From assembly GCF_030063355.1 (NCBI RefSeq), contig NZ_JASISZ010000047.1, positions 1 through 64,000 on the forward strand: a DNA stretch of 64,000 nucleotides, written 5' to 3'. Made by a program: the position numbers and the translations under genes. The notes below the pieces were generated by a model. It had not been told where the DNA came from and ran no database searches. It saw only the letters and a program-made list of their open reading frames with translations. The stretch comes from Streptomyces sp. PH10-H1 (GTDB lineage Bacteria > Actinomycetota > Actinomycetes > Streptomycetales > Streptomycetaceae). This document shows positions 7,489 to 17,381 of the stretch, piece after piece; position 1 is the first letter of the stretch; each line of letters opens with the position of its first letter.

Positions 7489-8175
7489 ATGGCACTCATC
7501 GCTCACACCGCGCAGGCGCTCCCCACCGAGACGCTGAACCAGCTGTGTTCTGCCGTCGCGATGGCCACCCAACCCGACCGGCTGGGTGGCCGCAGCCCCT
7601 ATCACTACACCTTCTGGTACTCGCTCGGGACGCCGCCGCGCAACGTGGTCGAGGCGGCCGTCCAGAACCATCTCGTGCACCACATCCCCGCCGAGGTACG
7701 GGCGGTCGCCGTGGGCGTCGAGTGGTGGCTCGGGCGGCTGGCTCCGCCCTACGCCTCGAACTTCGAATTCGGTCTGCACCGTGACATCGGCGAGGACCCG
7801 GAGACCGTCGCGCTGGAGTCCCCGATGCTGTCCAGCGTCATGTACCTGACCGACGTCGACGACGGCCCGCTGATGGTCTTCGGCGGGTTGCCGTCGCCGG
7901 ACGCGCAGGACCGGGAGTTCGTCTTCCCGGCCGAGAATCTGTACGTTACGTTCCCGGGGCATCTGTGGCACTCCGTGGGCAACCGGGGCGACGTGCACCC
8001 GGACCCGCCGGCCGCTCCGGAGCATCGGGAGCGGCTGACGGTCCTGGTGAACTGGTGGCCGTACCAGCCGGGCGACATCGCCGCCGAGCCGATGAAGCAG
8101 GTCGCCGCGGCGTACGACGGGTCGATGTACCCCGAGCTGCGGGCGGCGGCCGCCGGCTCTCAGATCTCTTCGTAA
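7489..8175 (+). CDS. 2-oxoglutarate/Fe(II)-dependent oxygenase
   Basis: From ATG 7489 the product is 228 aa; GTG 7468 is an alternative start and neither has a strong ribosome-binding site. The core shows an H-x-D pair in FGLHRDIGED, a strand with SPMLSSVMYLTDVDDGPLMV, a distal His region GHLWHSVGNRGD and an Arg in ERLTVLVNWW. This order matches 2OG-Fe(II) hydroxylases. It probably hydroxylates a free or carrier-bound amino acid in this cluster; the substrate is unknown. Its last 16 bp overlap the 3' end of the convergent NRPS gene, so both end in shared DNA without room for a terminator. Confidence 0.7.
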   Translation: MALIAHTAQALPTETLNQLCSAVAMATQPDRLGGRSPYHYTFWYSLGTPPRNVVEAAVQNHLVHHIPAEVRAVAVGVEWWLGRLAPPYASNFEFGLHRDIGEDPETVALESPMLSSVMYLTDVDDGPLMVFGGLPSPDAQDREFVFPAENLYVTFPGHLWHSVGNRGDVHPDPPAAPEHRERLTVLVNWWPYQPGDIAAEPMKQVAAAYDGSMYPELRAAAAGSQISS

Positions 8176-11100
8176 CTCATCCGCCGGGTGATGGCGCCCC
8201 TGATCGCCGAGGCCAGCTGGTCCACGTGCTCGGGATCGAACAGGCTCAGGTGGCTGCCCTTGATCTCGGTGGTCTCCACCTCGGTGACGAAGGCGCCCCA
8301 CCCGCGGTCGTCGTCCATGTAACCCGCAGGGAACCTCGGCGCGTCGGCGGGCAGCGGGTCGCTGGCGCGCAGCAGTTCCACCTCGGCCGGGTAGAACTCC
8401 GGCCAGTAGTCGAGGAACGCGGCGCGGTTGCGCTCGACCATCCCGGTCAGCTCGGCCAGCGCCACCTCGGCGCCGGACTCGGCGCCCTCCAGGCGCAGCA
8501 CGTCGAGCGCCAGGCACGCGGCCCGCACCTCGGCGGCCTCCTCCGCCGAGGACATGAACGAGGGCGGCGCCCAGGTGTCGAGCAGCAGTGTCGCGGCGAC
8601 CCGCTCGCCGCGCAGCAGCCAGTGCCGGGCCATCTCGACCGCCACGCAGCCGCCCATCGACCAGCCGGCGAGTACGACGGGGGCGACGCCGCGCACCGCG
8701 TCGACGGCGGCCACGTACCGGGCGGCGATCTCCTCGATCGTCGCCTGCGGGTCGTCCGGCAGGGACTGCAGGGCGTACAGCGCGAACTCCCCGCCGAGCC
8801 GCTGGGCCACCTCGTAGAACGGCAGCACCGAACCACTCGCCGCGTGCACGAAGACCACCAGTGGCGCGCCGGGGTTCTCGACCAATTCGATCAGGTTGTC
8901 CTCAAGCGCCGGGATGGCTTGCGCCGCACCCAGCGTCGCCGCCAGGTCGCGGACCTTCGGGCTGGTGAAGACGTCCTGGACGGACGGCCGCAGGCCGAGC
9001 TCGCTCGCACACTCCTCGATCAGTTTGAACACCAGCATCGAATGACCACCCAGGTCGAAGAAGCTGTCGGTGACACTGATCGCGTCCCGGCGCAGGAGCC
9101 GGGCGTAGATCGCGGCCAGTTGGGCCTCCAGCTGGGTCTCCGGAACGGTGAAGTGCTCGTCCTCGACGAGTGAGTCGTCGTCGCGCAGGTCGAGCAACGC
9201 GGCGACGTCGACCCCGCCGTCCTCGCCGCGGACGATACGTTCCACCACCGTCACGCTGCCCGGCACCAGATAGTCGGGCAGCTGCCGGGCGGCGGCGCCG
9301 ACGAGCTCCGCCCCCGACAGTTCCCTATCACCGGCCGGCACCACGAAGGCGGCGAGGCCGCCCTCCGGCGCCGCGGTGACCGCGCACAGGGCCACCCCGC
9401 TCTGGCTGGTGAAGGCCGCTTCGACGGTGGCCCGCTCGATGCGCATGCCGTGGACCGTGATCTGCCGGTCGATCGGGCCGAGATGTTCCAGCACACCGTC
9501 CTCCCGGCGCCGGCAGAGTTCGCCGGTGCGAACCATGCGGGCGCCGGGCGCGCCGAAGGGGTCGGCCACGAACCGTTCGGCGGTCGGTGCGGCCAGCCGG
9601 TGGTAACCGCGGGCCAGGCCGGCCTCCCCGCCGACGTACAGCTCGCCGGCGACGCCGACCGGAGTCGGCTCCAGCGTCTCGTCCAGCACGTATAGGTCGT
9701 GGTGGGCCATCCGCCGGCCCCCCTCGGTGACCCGGCCGGTCTCCGGCCATCCCTGCCACGTGATGACCTCGCCCGGAAAGCCGGCGACGGTCACCGGCTC
9801 GCCGCCGTAGAAGACCCGGCGCAGCGACCCGCCACCGGCGCCGTCCAGCGGCACCGACGGCGTCGTCCACAGGGTGGTGACGCCGTACGCGTTGATGTGT
9901 TCCAGCAGGGGCCGCGGCTCCCGGTGCACCACGGGCGGGCAGAGCAGGACCGCGCCACCGTGCGACAGCGGCCAGAACGCGCCGTCGGGGGTCTCCGGGA
10001 GCACCACCTCGCCGGGGCCGAGGGGATGGGCGCGCTGCAGTTCCGCTAGCTCGGCCAGCGCACCGCCGACGGGATGGGCGACGGCCCCCGGCCGGCCGGG
10101 GGTGCGGACCAGGCGGAGCAGGTCGTACCCGGTTTCCGCCACCGGCGGGTCGTCGGTGGCCGCCTCGGCCCACCGCTCGGCGTCCGCGAACGAGACCACC
10201 CGCCACGATCCGGTCGGCACCTGGGCCGCCGTCGCCCGATCGGTGATCACCACGTCCGGAGCGGCATCCGCCAGCTGCTCCGGCGCGATCTCCGTGTACG
10301 GGGCGCCGAGCTTGGCCGCTGCGTACCGGGCGACGATCTGGTCCGCGCCGTGGTCGAGGCACAGCGCCAGGACCGTGCCGGGCCGGACCCCGGCGTCGAG
10401 CAGGACCCGCGCCAGCCGGTTGGCTCGGGCGTTCAGCTCCGCGTAGCTCACCGCACCCTCGCCGGTGTGGACCGCCACCGCGTCCGGGGTGCGGCGGGCC
10501 TGCTCCTCGAACGGCTGCGCCATCGTTCGGTACCGGACGTCCGGCTGCTCGGATCCGGTCAGCTCGCGCAGGCCGCGCTCCCGTTCGGCCGGAGCCAGCA
10601 GCGGCAGCTCGAACGCCCGCGCGTCGGGCTGCCCGGCGCCCGTCTCCAGCAGGCTCTCCAGGGCGCCGGCGAAGCGCAGTGCGGTCGACTTCTCGAACAG
10701 GTCGGCGTCGTACACCAGGACACCGCTCATCCCGTCCTGGTCGGTGAACAGGCTCGCGGCCAGGTCCCACATCGCGGCGTTCGTGTCCAGCTCGGTGCCC
10801 AGATCGGCGGTGCCGCCCGCTCCGGTGGACTGCACGTTGACCATGGTCTGGAACACCGCCTGCACGCCGGACAGCCGGGGCAGACCGAGTTCCGCCACCA
10901 CCCGGTCGAAGGGCACCGTCTGGTGGTCGTGTGCCTCCAGGACGGTCTCCTGCACCTGGCGGACGACCTCGCGGAACGTGGGGTCCCCGCTCAGGTCGGT
11001 GCGCAACGGCGCCGACTTCACGAAACAGCCCACGATCGACTCGGCGACCTCATGGTCCCGTCCGGCCAGCGGGGCGCCGACGATGATGTCCCGCTGCCCG

Positions 11101-11981
11101 CTCATCCGGGCCAGGAACAGCTTGTACGCGGCCATGACGACGACGAACAGGGTGCTCCCCTCGTCCGTAGCCAGCTGCCGCAGGCTGGCCAGCACCGGTC
11201 CGGGGACCGAGAGCGGCACCGTGCCCCCGATCCGCTTCGACGTGGCCGGCCGGGGACGGTCCCTCGGCAGGTCCAGCACCGGCAGGTCACCGGCCAGCTT
11301 GCCGGTCCAGTAGGACAGGTCGCGCTGGACCGCAGTCTCGTCGGCGTTCTCCTGCTCCCAGGCCACGTAGTCGAGGAAGCCGACCGGCGGGGCCGGATCG
11401 AGCGGCCGACCGGCCAGCAGAGCGTCGAGCTCGGCGACGACCATCGCCCGGGACAGCCCGTCGATGACGATGTGATGGAAGTTGATCGCCAGCATGGTCC
11501 GGTCACCGGGCAGGGCGAACCCGATGACCTGGAAGAAGCACGGCCCGTCGAGAGGGAACGGGCGCTGAGCGGCCTGGTTGCCGCTCGCGGTGGCCTGCGC
11601 CTCCGCCTCACCGGTCGGCAGGTGCCGCAGGTCCTGCCAGGTCACCGGCGGCTCGATCGGACCGTCATCCTGCTGCATCGGCACGCCGTCGCGCTCGAAC
11701 ATCCGCACCCGCAGGACGTCGTGGCGGGCCATCAGCTCCGCCGTGACCGCGCGCAACGTCGGGAGGTCGAGTGCCCGGTCCAGGGTCCGCAGCTCCGGCA
11801 GGCTGTACTCGCTGGTGTCCGGGTACTGGCGGCAGGAGAACCAGATCCTTGCCTGCGGCGGGTTGAGTGGCACCGGGGTGCCCGTCGGCACCGGCGTGAT
11901 GCGCGGGCCCTGCGTCGCGCTGCTCCGCTCGCGCAGCAGCTCCATGAGCATCTGCTGCTTGTCGGCGTTCAGTGGGGTCAT
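8160..11981 (-). CDS. terminal NRPS: C - degenerate A - PCP - thioesterase
   Basis: 1273 aa. Domains: condensation, about 35-470, with an intact HHIVIDG (169-175); adenylation-like, about 487-950; PCP with FFDLGGHSM (Ser about 981); and thioesterase from about 1035 with GWSMGG and a late GSH, giving Ser and His of the triad. The A domain is damaged. A3, normally SG(S/T)TGxPKG, reads LVRTPGRPGAVAHP without Ser, Gly or Lys. The A5 GPTE motif is gone, and A10 lacks the catalytic Lys (IVRGEDGGVDV). It is about 50 residues shorter than the related A domain at 52727-55045. I infer it cannot activate an amino acid and that its PCP is loaded in trans. ATG 11981 lies 4 nt after the upstream NRPS stop, with the GGGAGG box inside that gene's end. 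Confidence 0.9.
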   Translation of the reverse strand: MTPLNADKQQMLMELLRERSSATQGPRITPVPTGTPVPLNPPQARIWFSCRQYPDTSEYSLPELRTLDRALDLPTLRAVTAELMARHDVLRVRMFERDGVPMQQDDGPIEPPVTWQDLRHLPTGEAEAQATASGNQAAQRPFPLDGPCFFQVIGFALPGDRTMLAINFHHIVIDGLSRAMVVAELDALLAGRPLDPAPPVGFLDYVAWEQENADETAVQRDLSYWTGKLAGDLPVLDLPRDRPRPATSKRIGGTVPLSVPGPVLASLRQLATDEGSTLFVVVMAAYKLFLARMSGQRDIIVGAPLAGRDHEVAESIVGCFVKSAPLRTDLSGDPTFREVVRQVQETVLEAHDHQTVPFDRVVAELGLPRLSGVQAVFQTMVNVQSTGAGGTADLGTELDTNAAMWDLAASLFTDQDGMSGVLVYDADLFEKSTALRFAGALESLLETGAGQPDARAFELPLLAPAERERGLRELTGSEQPDVRYRTMAQPFEEQARRTPDAVAVHTGEGAVSYAELNARANRLARVLLDAGVRPGTVLALCLDHGADQIVARYAAAKLGAPYTEIAPEQLADAAPDVVITDRATAAQVPTGSWRVVSFADAERWAEAATDDPPVAETGYDLLRLVRTPGRPGAVAHPVGGALAELAELQRAHPLGPGEVVLPETPDGAFWPLSHGGAVLLCPPVVHREPRPLLEHINAYGVTTLWTTPSVPLDGAGGGSLRRVFYGGEPVTVAGFPGEVITWQGWPETGRVTEGGRRMAHHDLYVLDETLEPTPVGVAGELYVGGEAGLARGYHRLAAPTAERFVADPFGAPGARMVRTGELCRRREDGVLEHLGPIDRQITVHGMRIERATVEAAFTSQSGVALCAVTAAPEGGLAAFVVPAGDRELSGAELVGAAARQLPDYLVPGSVTVVERIVRGEDGGVDVAALLDLRDDDSLVEDEHFTVPETQLEAQLAAIYARLLRRDAISVTDSFFDLGGHSMLVFKLIEECASELGLRPSVQDVFTSPKVRDLAATLGAAQAIPALEDNLIELVENPGAPLVVFVHAASGSVLPFYEVAQRLGGEFALYALQSLPDDPQATIEEIAARYVAAVDAVRGVAPVVLAGWSMGGCVAVEMARHWLLRGERVAATLLLDTWAPPSFMSSAEEAAEVRAACLALDVLRLEGAESGAEVALAELTGMVERNRAAFLDYWPEFYPAEVELLRASDPLPADAPRFPAGYMDDDRGWGAFVTEVETTEIKGSHLSLFDPEHVDQLASAIRGAITRRMSYEEI

Positions 11982-11985
11982 CGGA

Positions 11986-14900
11986 TCATCCCTCCCGGTC
12001 GCCGCGTTGCGCGGCGTCGTCTTCGGACAGCACGGCCAACTCGGCGACCAGCGCCTTCTCCAGGTACTCAGCCACGCCCGCGATCGTCGGTGCGCTGAAG
12101 AACTGCCGTACGGTGACCACCACCCCGAACCGGGTCTTGACCCGGTGCAGCATCTGCAGGGCCGACAGCGAGCTGCCTCCGGCCTCGAAGAAGTTCTGCC
12201 GCCGGCCGATCTCCTCGACGTTCAGCAGGCCGCACCACACCTCGGCGAGCTGCGACTCGATCAGCGAGGTGGTTTCCGAGATCCCGGCGCGTGCCCCGCG
12301 ATCCTGCGCGGTCGGCGCCGGCAGCGCCTGCCGGTCGACCTTGCCGGACGGGGTGAGCGGCAGCGCGGCCAGCTTCACGTACACCGCAGGCAACAGGTAC
12401 CGGGACAGATAGCCGGCCGCGTACTCCGCCACGTCGGGGACGACAGCGTCGGGCCCCACCAGATAGGCGACGATCTCCTTGGTGCCGGGCTCGTCCTCCC
12501 GGATCCGCACGGCCGCCTGCTCGACCGCCGAGTGGCCGCGCAGCACCTCCTCGATCTCGCCGGGCTCCACCCGTACGCCCCGGACCTTGGCCTGGCCGTC
12601 GGACCGCCCGGCGTAGTGCAGCAGGCCGTCGTCGTCCCGGACGGCCAGGTCGCCGGTGCGGTACAGCCGCTCTCCCGGCGTCACCGGCCAGGGGTGCGGC
12701 AGGAAGCGTTCCGCGGTGAGGTCCGGCCGGCCGAGGTAGCCGCGGGCCAGGCCGTCCACGCCCGCGACGTAGAGCTCGCCCACCACGCCGGGGGCCACCG
12801 GCTGCAAAGCCTCGTCGAGCACGAACAGCCGGTAGCCGTTGACCGCCCGGCCCATCGGGACGCTGCCGCCGTCCGGCCAGAGGCGGCCGCTCCACAGCGC
12901 GACCTCCGAGGTCTCCGTCTGGCCGTACGCGTTGTCCAGCTCGACGTCGAAGTGGGCGGCGAACCGCCGCAGCAACGCGGCCGGGACCGCCTCGCCGGAC
13001 GTCTGCACGTGTTCGAGGCCCGGGTATTTGGTGGCGGAGACCGTGGCCAGATACATGTCCAGCATCGACGGGACGAAGTGGGCGAGCACGGTCTCCGGCG
13101 TGGCGAGCAGCTCGGCCAGGTACGGCACGTCGGTCTCCGTGCCGGCCTCGGCCAGCAACACCGTCGCGCCGGCCCCGAGCGTCGCGAAGATCTCCCAGAT
13201 CGCGACGTCGAAGATCAGCGGGGTCTTGTGCAGCACCCGGCGGCCAGGGGCCAGCCGGTAGCGCCGGGCGATCCACTCCACCCGCGACGCCGCGCAGCCG
13301 TGATCGATGATCACGCCCTTGGGCCGGCCGGTCGACCCGGACGTGTAGTAGACGAACGCCGTGTTGCGGGGGTGGACGCCGACATCCGGTCGGCCTTCCG
13401 GGGCGGCCGCGGCCGGGTCGATCACCGGCACGTCCTCCAGGCCGGCCGGCACCGCGGACGCGATCACCGCGGCCATCGCGGAGTCGGCGGCGATCCAGCG
13501 CAGCCGCTCGGCCGGATATCCGGCGTCCAGCGGCACGAACCCGGCACCGGCGCGAAGCACCCCGAGCAACGCGGCGATCGAGGCGGCCGAGCGCTCGACG
13601 CAGGCCCCGACCAGCGCCTCCGGACCGATGCCGGCGGCGGCCAGCGTGGCCGCGATCGCCTCGGCCCGGGCATCCAGCTCGGCGTAGGTGACGGCGTTCG
13701 TCCCGGCCTGCACGGCCACCGCGGACGGGTCGCGGGCCAGCGCCGCGCGGAAGGCGTCGTCCAACAGTGTGCCGGCGGCGCTGCGGTCCCGGTGGTCGGC
13801 GTTGATCGCGGTCACCTGGGCGGTGGCCGCGGCGAGCGGCAGCAGCGGCAGCTCGGCCAGCCGCGCCGACGGGTCCGCCAGCGCCGATGCGAGAAGCGTC
13901 ACCAGGGCGTCCTGCCAGCGGTCGGCGGACGGGCGGTCGAAGCGGCGGGTGGCGTACTCCACCTCGCCGGTGACCCCGCCGGTGTCCAGCCGCAGCGTGC
14001 AGGTCAGCGCCACCTTGGCGGTGCCCGAGTGGATCAGCTGTTCGGTGACCTCCAGGCCGTCGATCGCACTGCCGTCGTCCACCGGGGTGGACTGCAGGAC
14101 GAACATGGTCTGGAAGACCGGGTTCTCGGCGGCGTCCCCGCCCTGGGAGACGCCGCCGGCTATCTCCGAGAACGGCAGGTCCTGCCGGGACAGTGCCTCG
14201 GCCAGCGCAGCATCGGTGCGCTCCACCAGCTCCCGGAAACTCATCCGGGGGGTGAGCCGCATCCGCAGCGGCACGGTGTTCACCAGGTATCCGATCAGCT
14301 CCTCGGTGCCCGCCCGCCCCCGGCCGGCCATCGGAACGCCGACCACGATGTCGTCGGCGCCGCCGGTCATCCGGTGCAGCGTGGCGAAGAAGCCGGCGAG
14401 CAGCACGCCGAACGGGGTCGACCCGCAGACCCGGGCCACGTCCTCGACCTGGGCCGGGCCGAGCCCGCCGAGCTTGAGCGGTATCGAGAACCCGGCCTGC
14501 CCCGGCGCCCCGGTCGGCCTGCCCGGCTCTACGGCCGGCGTGTCGCCGGACAGCCGGTCCGTCCAGTAGCGCCGCTGCCCGGCCGCTTCCTCCGAGGCCA
14601 GCCAGCGCTCCTGCCAGGCGACGTAGTCGGCGTACCGCACGGTCGGCTCGGGCAGCCGGCGGCCCTGGTACAGCGCAGCGAACTCGCGCCAGAACACCCC
14701 GAGCGACCAGGCGTCGAAGGAGCCGTGGTGCACGTCGAGCAGCCAGAGGTGGTTCACGTCGTCGACCCGGTAGCAGGAGGAACGCAGCAACGGGCCGGCG
14801 GACAGGTCGAACGGCCGGACCGCATCCGCCTCGGCCCGGCGTGTCGCGGCGGCGCGGTCGGCCACCTCCGTCACCCGGGTGCGGACCGGCGCCGGCGGCT

Positions 14901-16923
14901 GGAGGCGGGACCAGACCCGGCCGTCGCGTTCCGTGAGGGTGGTACGCAGCGCCTCGTGCCGGGTCAGCAGCTCGGTGAGCGCGGCGTCCATCCGGTCGAC
15001 GTCGAGCGGACCGGAGATCCAGTACCCGAGGGGCACGGCGTACGTCGCCGCGCCGCGGTGCAGCTTGTCCAGGTACCAGAGGGCGGTCTGGCCACGGGAC
15101 ACCGGCCGCCACTCGTCATGCTCGCCGGTCGGCGTGACGGCTCCCGCGCCGGGTTCGTACCGCGGCGCCCGGTTCACCAGCGCGGTGAGGCCGGCCACGG
15201 TCGGTGCCGAGCGCAGCTGGTCGAAGGTCAGCGCCGCCCCGATGGCCTGGGCGATGCGGCTGAGCAGCTGCAGCCCGCGCAAGGAGTCGCCGCCCGCCGC
15301 GAAGAAGTCCTCGTCGGCGCCCGGCGACCGGCCCAGCACGTCCGCGACGAGGCCCGCGACGGTCTGCTCCGTGGTGGACGGCGCGATGGGGCCGGGCCGG
15401 TCGGCGACGGCCGGTGGCGGCGGCAACTGGGACGGGACGGCCTTGCCGGTCAGCGGGGAGCGCGGGATCCGGTCCAGCCGGACGATGGTCTGCGGGACCA
15501 TGACGGCGGGCAGCCGGCCGGCCAGCTCGACCCGGAGCGCGGCCTCCGCGTCCGGCGCCGCGTCGGCCTCGACGTACGCGATCAGGCGCGCGCCGGAAAC
15601 CGGGTCGTCGGCCGCGACCACGACGGCGTCGCGAACGCCGGCGCAGGCCCGCACGGCGTTCTCCACCTGCCCGGGTTCGATCCGGAATCCACGGATCTTC
15701 ACCTGGCGGTCGGAGCGGCCGAGGAACTGCAGGTTCCCGTCGGGCAGCCGCGCGGCCCGGTCACCTGCCCGGTACATCCGCGTGCCGGGCGGCCCGAACG
15801 GGTCCGGGCAGAACCGGTCGGCGGTGGCTGCTGGCGCGCCCAGATAGCCGCGGGCCAGCCCGAAGCCGGCGATCCACACGTCACCCGGCTCACCGTCGGC
15901 CACCGGCTTCAGGTCGTCGTCGAGCAGGTGTACGGTCACCCCGGGCAATGGCCGGCCGATCGGCACGAGTCCGATGTCGGGGAGGTCTGCCGGGGTCGGC
16001 CGGTACGTGGTGCAGCTGATCGTGGTCTCGGTGGGCCCGTAGTCGGCGACGAAGTCCACCGGCCGCGAGCCGACGACCGCCGTCCAGGCGGCCAACTTGT
16101 CCATGCGGATCTTGTCGCCGCCGATGAAGACCGTGCGCAGGGTCTCGGGCAGCGTCACCACCCCGGCCCGCAGGTCGTCCGTCCACTGGTGCCAGTACGC
16201 GCTCGGCAGGCTCACCACGGTCACGCCGCGCGCGGTGATCAGCTCGGTCAGCTCGACGCTCGTCGGCCGCGGCGCGTCCGGGAGCACGACCGTCCCGCCG
16301 GCCAGCCAGACCGGCAGCACTTCCTCCAGCGAGGCGTCGACGGCCATCGAGGTGAACTGGAGGAACCGGTCGGCCGGTCGCAGGCCCAGCTCGGACCGGA
16401 TCGCGGCTGCGTGGCCGGCCAGGCTGGCGTGCGAGATCCCGACCGGCTTCGGCCGGCCGGTGGAGCCGGAAGTGAACATGCAGTAGGCGAGGTTGTCCGG
16501 CCACATCGCCGGCGCCGCGGCGCCGACGGGGTCCGCGCCGGCCAGGTCGGCCAGCTCTACGACCGCGAAGCCGGAACCGGCCGGCACCGGACCGGATCCG
16601 GAGTGCAGCAGCAGCTCCACCCCGGCGTCGGCCAGCATCGAGGCGGCCAGCTCGGAGGGGAGCGCGGCGTCGAGCGGGACGTAGACGCCTCCGGCCTTCC
16701 AGACGGCGAGCAGCGCCACCAGCCAGCGCGCCGACTGTTCGACGGCCAGCCCGACCCGAACCTCGGGGCGCACACCACGCGCGGCGAGCAGGCCGGCCAA
16801 CCGCCCTGCCTGCTCGTTGAGTTGGGTGTAGCTCAGGACTCCGTCGCGGGACACGACCGCGGGCGCGCCCGGCGTCCGCGCCGCCTGCGCCTCGATCAGA
16901 TGGTGTACGCAAAGATGGGACAT
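11986..16923 (-). CDS. dimodular NRPS: A-PCP-C-A-PCP (loading protein)
   Basis: 1645 aa from ATG 16923, with GGAGG 9 nt upstream; the frame runs further upstream but without family sequence. Domains: A1 about 10-500 (TSGSTGRPKP, DYGPTET, LTGKAVPSQL), PCP1 with AAGGDSL (Ser about 547), C about 605-1040 with HHGSFDA (the usual HHxxxDG ending in Ala), A2 about 1070-1550 (YTSGSTGRPKG, AYGQTET, PSGKVDR), and PCP2 with EAGGSSL near 1583. No N-terminal C domain, so it likely starts the chain. Reading binding-pocket positions by eye gives roughly D-A-E-S-F-G-D-I-S for A1, where the Glu/Asp pair hints at a basic substrate, and D-V-W-H-Q-S-A-E-V for A2. Both are tentative. It is co-transcribed with the terminating NRPS. 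Confidence 0.9.
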   Translation of the reverse strand: MSHLCVHHLIEAQAARTPGAPAVVSRDGVLSYTQLNEQAGRLAGLLAARGVRPEVRVGLAVEQSARWLVALLAVWKAGGVYVPLDAALPSELAASMLADAGVELLLHSGSGPVPAGSGFAVVELADLAGADPVGAAAPAMWPDNLAYCMFTSGSTGRPKPVGISHASLAGHAAAIRSELGLRPADRFLQFTSMAVDASLEEVLPVWLAGGTVVLPDAPRPTSVELTELITARGVTVVSLPSAYWHQWTDDLRAGVVTLPETLRTVFIGGDKIRMDKLAAWTAVVGSRPVDFVADYGPTETTISCTTYRPTPADLPDIGLVPIGRPLPGVTVHLLDDDLKPVADGEPGDVWIAGFGLARGYLGAPAATADRFCPDPFGPPGTRMYRAGDRAARLPDGNLQFLGRSDRQVKIRGFRIEPGQVENAVRACAGVRDAVVVAADDPVSGARLIAYVEADAAPDAEAALRVELAGRLPAVMVPQTIVRLDRIPRSPLTGKAVPSQLPPPPAVADRPGPIAPSTTEQTVAGLVADVLGRSPGADEDFFAAGGDSLRGLQLLSRIAQAIGAALTFDQLRSAPTVAGLTALVNRAPRYEPGAGAVTPTGEHDEWRPVSRGQTALWYLDKLHRGAATYAVPLGYWISGPLDVDRMDAALTELLTRHEALRTTLTERDGRVWSRLQPPAPVRTRVTEVADRAAATRRAEADAVRPFDLSAGPLLRSSCYRVDDVNHLWLLDVHHGSFDAWSLGVFWREFAALYQGRRLPEPTVRYADYVAWQERWLASEEAAGQRRYWTDRLSGDTPAVEPGRPTGAPGQAGFSIPLKLGGLGPAQVEDVARVCGSTPFGVLLAGFFATLHRMTGGADDIVVGVPMAGRGRAGTEELIGYLVNTVPLRMRLTPRMSFRELVERTDAALAEALSRQDLPFSEIAGGVSQGGDAAENPVFQTMFVLQSTPVDDGSAIDGLEVTEQLIHSGTAKVALTCTLRLDTGGVTGEVEYATRRFDRPSADRWQDALVTLLASALADPSARLAELPLLPLAAATAQVTAINADHRDRSAAGTLLDDAFRAALARDPSAVAVQAGTNAVTYAELDARAEAIAATLAAAGIGPEALVGACVERSAASIAALLGVLRAGAGFVPLDAGYPAERLRWIAADSAMAAVIASAVPAGLEDVPVIDPAAAAPEGRPDVGVHPRNTAFVYYTSGSTGRPKGVIIDHGCAASRVEWIARRYRLAPGRRVLHKTPLIFDVAIWEIFATLGAGATVLLAEAGTETDVPYLAELLATPETVLAHFVPSMLDMYLATVSATKYPGLEHVQTSGEAVPAALLRRFAAHFDVELDNAYGQTETSEVALWSGRLWPDGGSVPMGRAVNGYRLFVLDEALQPVAPGVVGELYVAGVDGLARGYLGRPDLTAERFLPHPWPVTPGERLYRTGDLAVRDDDGLLHYAGRSDGQAKVRGVRVEPGEIEEVLRGHSAVEQAAVRIREDEPGTKEIVAYLVGPDAVVPDVAEYAAGYLSRYLLPAVYVKLAALPLTPSGKVDRQALPAPTAQDRGARAGISETTSLIESQLAEVWCGLLNVEEIGRRQNFFEAGGSSLSALQMLHRVKTRFGVVVTVRQFFSAPTIAGVAEYLEKALVAELAVLSEDDAAQRGDREG

Positions 16924-17201
16924 GAATCGCCTGCCTCCGTATCCGAAAGGGCGTGAATCGCGCACGGGGAACGGGGATCTGCCACCGTGTCCAACTGTGT
17001 GAAATGCGCGGTCAGACAATGCATTCGAGCAGTACTTCAGCAGGCTAGACCTGGAATTCGCAGGTGGGGGAATCGCTGCGTCGTCCAGCGGGGTCGATAG
17101 CGAGAAGCCGTATCTCAACCGGTCATGGAACGTGCGGGTCGCAAAGGGGTGCAGTCGGAGTTGTCTTCCGGCTGTTCGCGCATGAGGGCAGGGCCTCTTG
17201 G

Positions 17202-17231
17202 CAGTTCGGGGATGCGAATCTGACCGAACTG
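17202..17231. promoter_or_regulatory. inverted repeat CAGTTCGG-N14-CCGAACTG, candidate regulator-binding site
   Basis: CAGTTCGG (17202-17209) and CCGAACTG (17224-17231) form a perfect 8-bp inverted repeat about 280 nt upstream of the NRPS start at 16923. Its GTTCG...CGAAC arms resemble the sites bound by StrR/NovG regulators, whose consensus arms also read GTTCGA...TCGAAC but are spaced further apart (17 nt between hexamers). A StrR/ParB-type regulator is encoded at 29014-30054, so this is a reasonable operator candidate, with the spacing mismatch as a caveat. Confidence 0.4.
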
Positions 17232-17356
17232 TCCCAGGAGACCCTGTCGCCACACGTACGGCAACGTGCCTGTTCATCCGGAACGGGTGGCAGACTATCC
17301 GTCGGACACGTGGGACGAGGAATGGTCGGAAGGGACGACCTCGGTTGCCCACCCCG

Positions 17357-17381
17357 GCCCGGCCGGAGAAGCGGGCCGGGC
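17357..17381 (-). terminator. GC-rich hairpin downstream of the S15 peptidase gene
   Basis: GCCCGGCC (17357-17364) pairs perfectly with GGCCGGGC (17374-17381) across a 9-nt loop. It lies about 100 nt past the stop of the minus-strand peptidase gene, and no U-tract is visible, as is common in actinomycetes. It could end that transcript before the NRPS promoter. Confidence 0.4.

Noticed and set aside
11578..16956. A plus-strand open frame of 1792 codons opposite the NRPS genes
   Set aside because: Arg/Gly/Ala/Pro-rich translation with no domains; it is the antisense shadow of a high-GC NRPS gene with complete A, C and PCP motifs on the minus strand.
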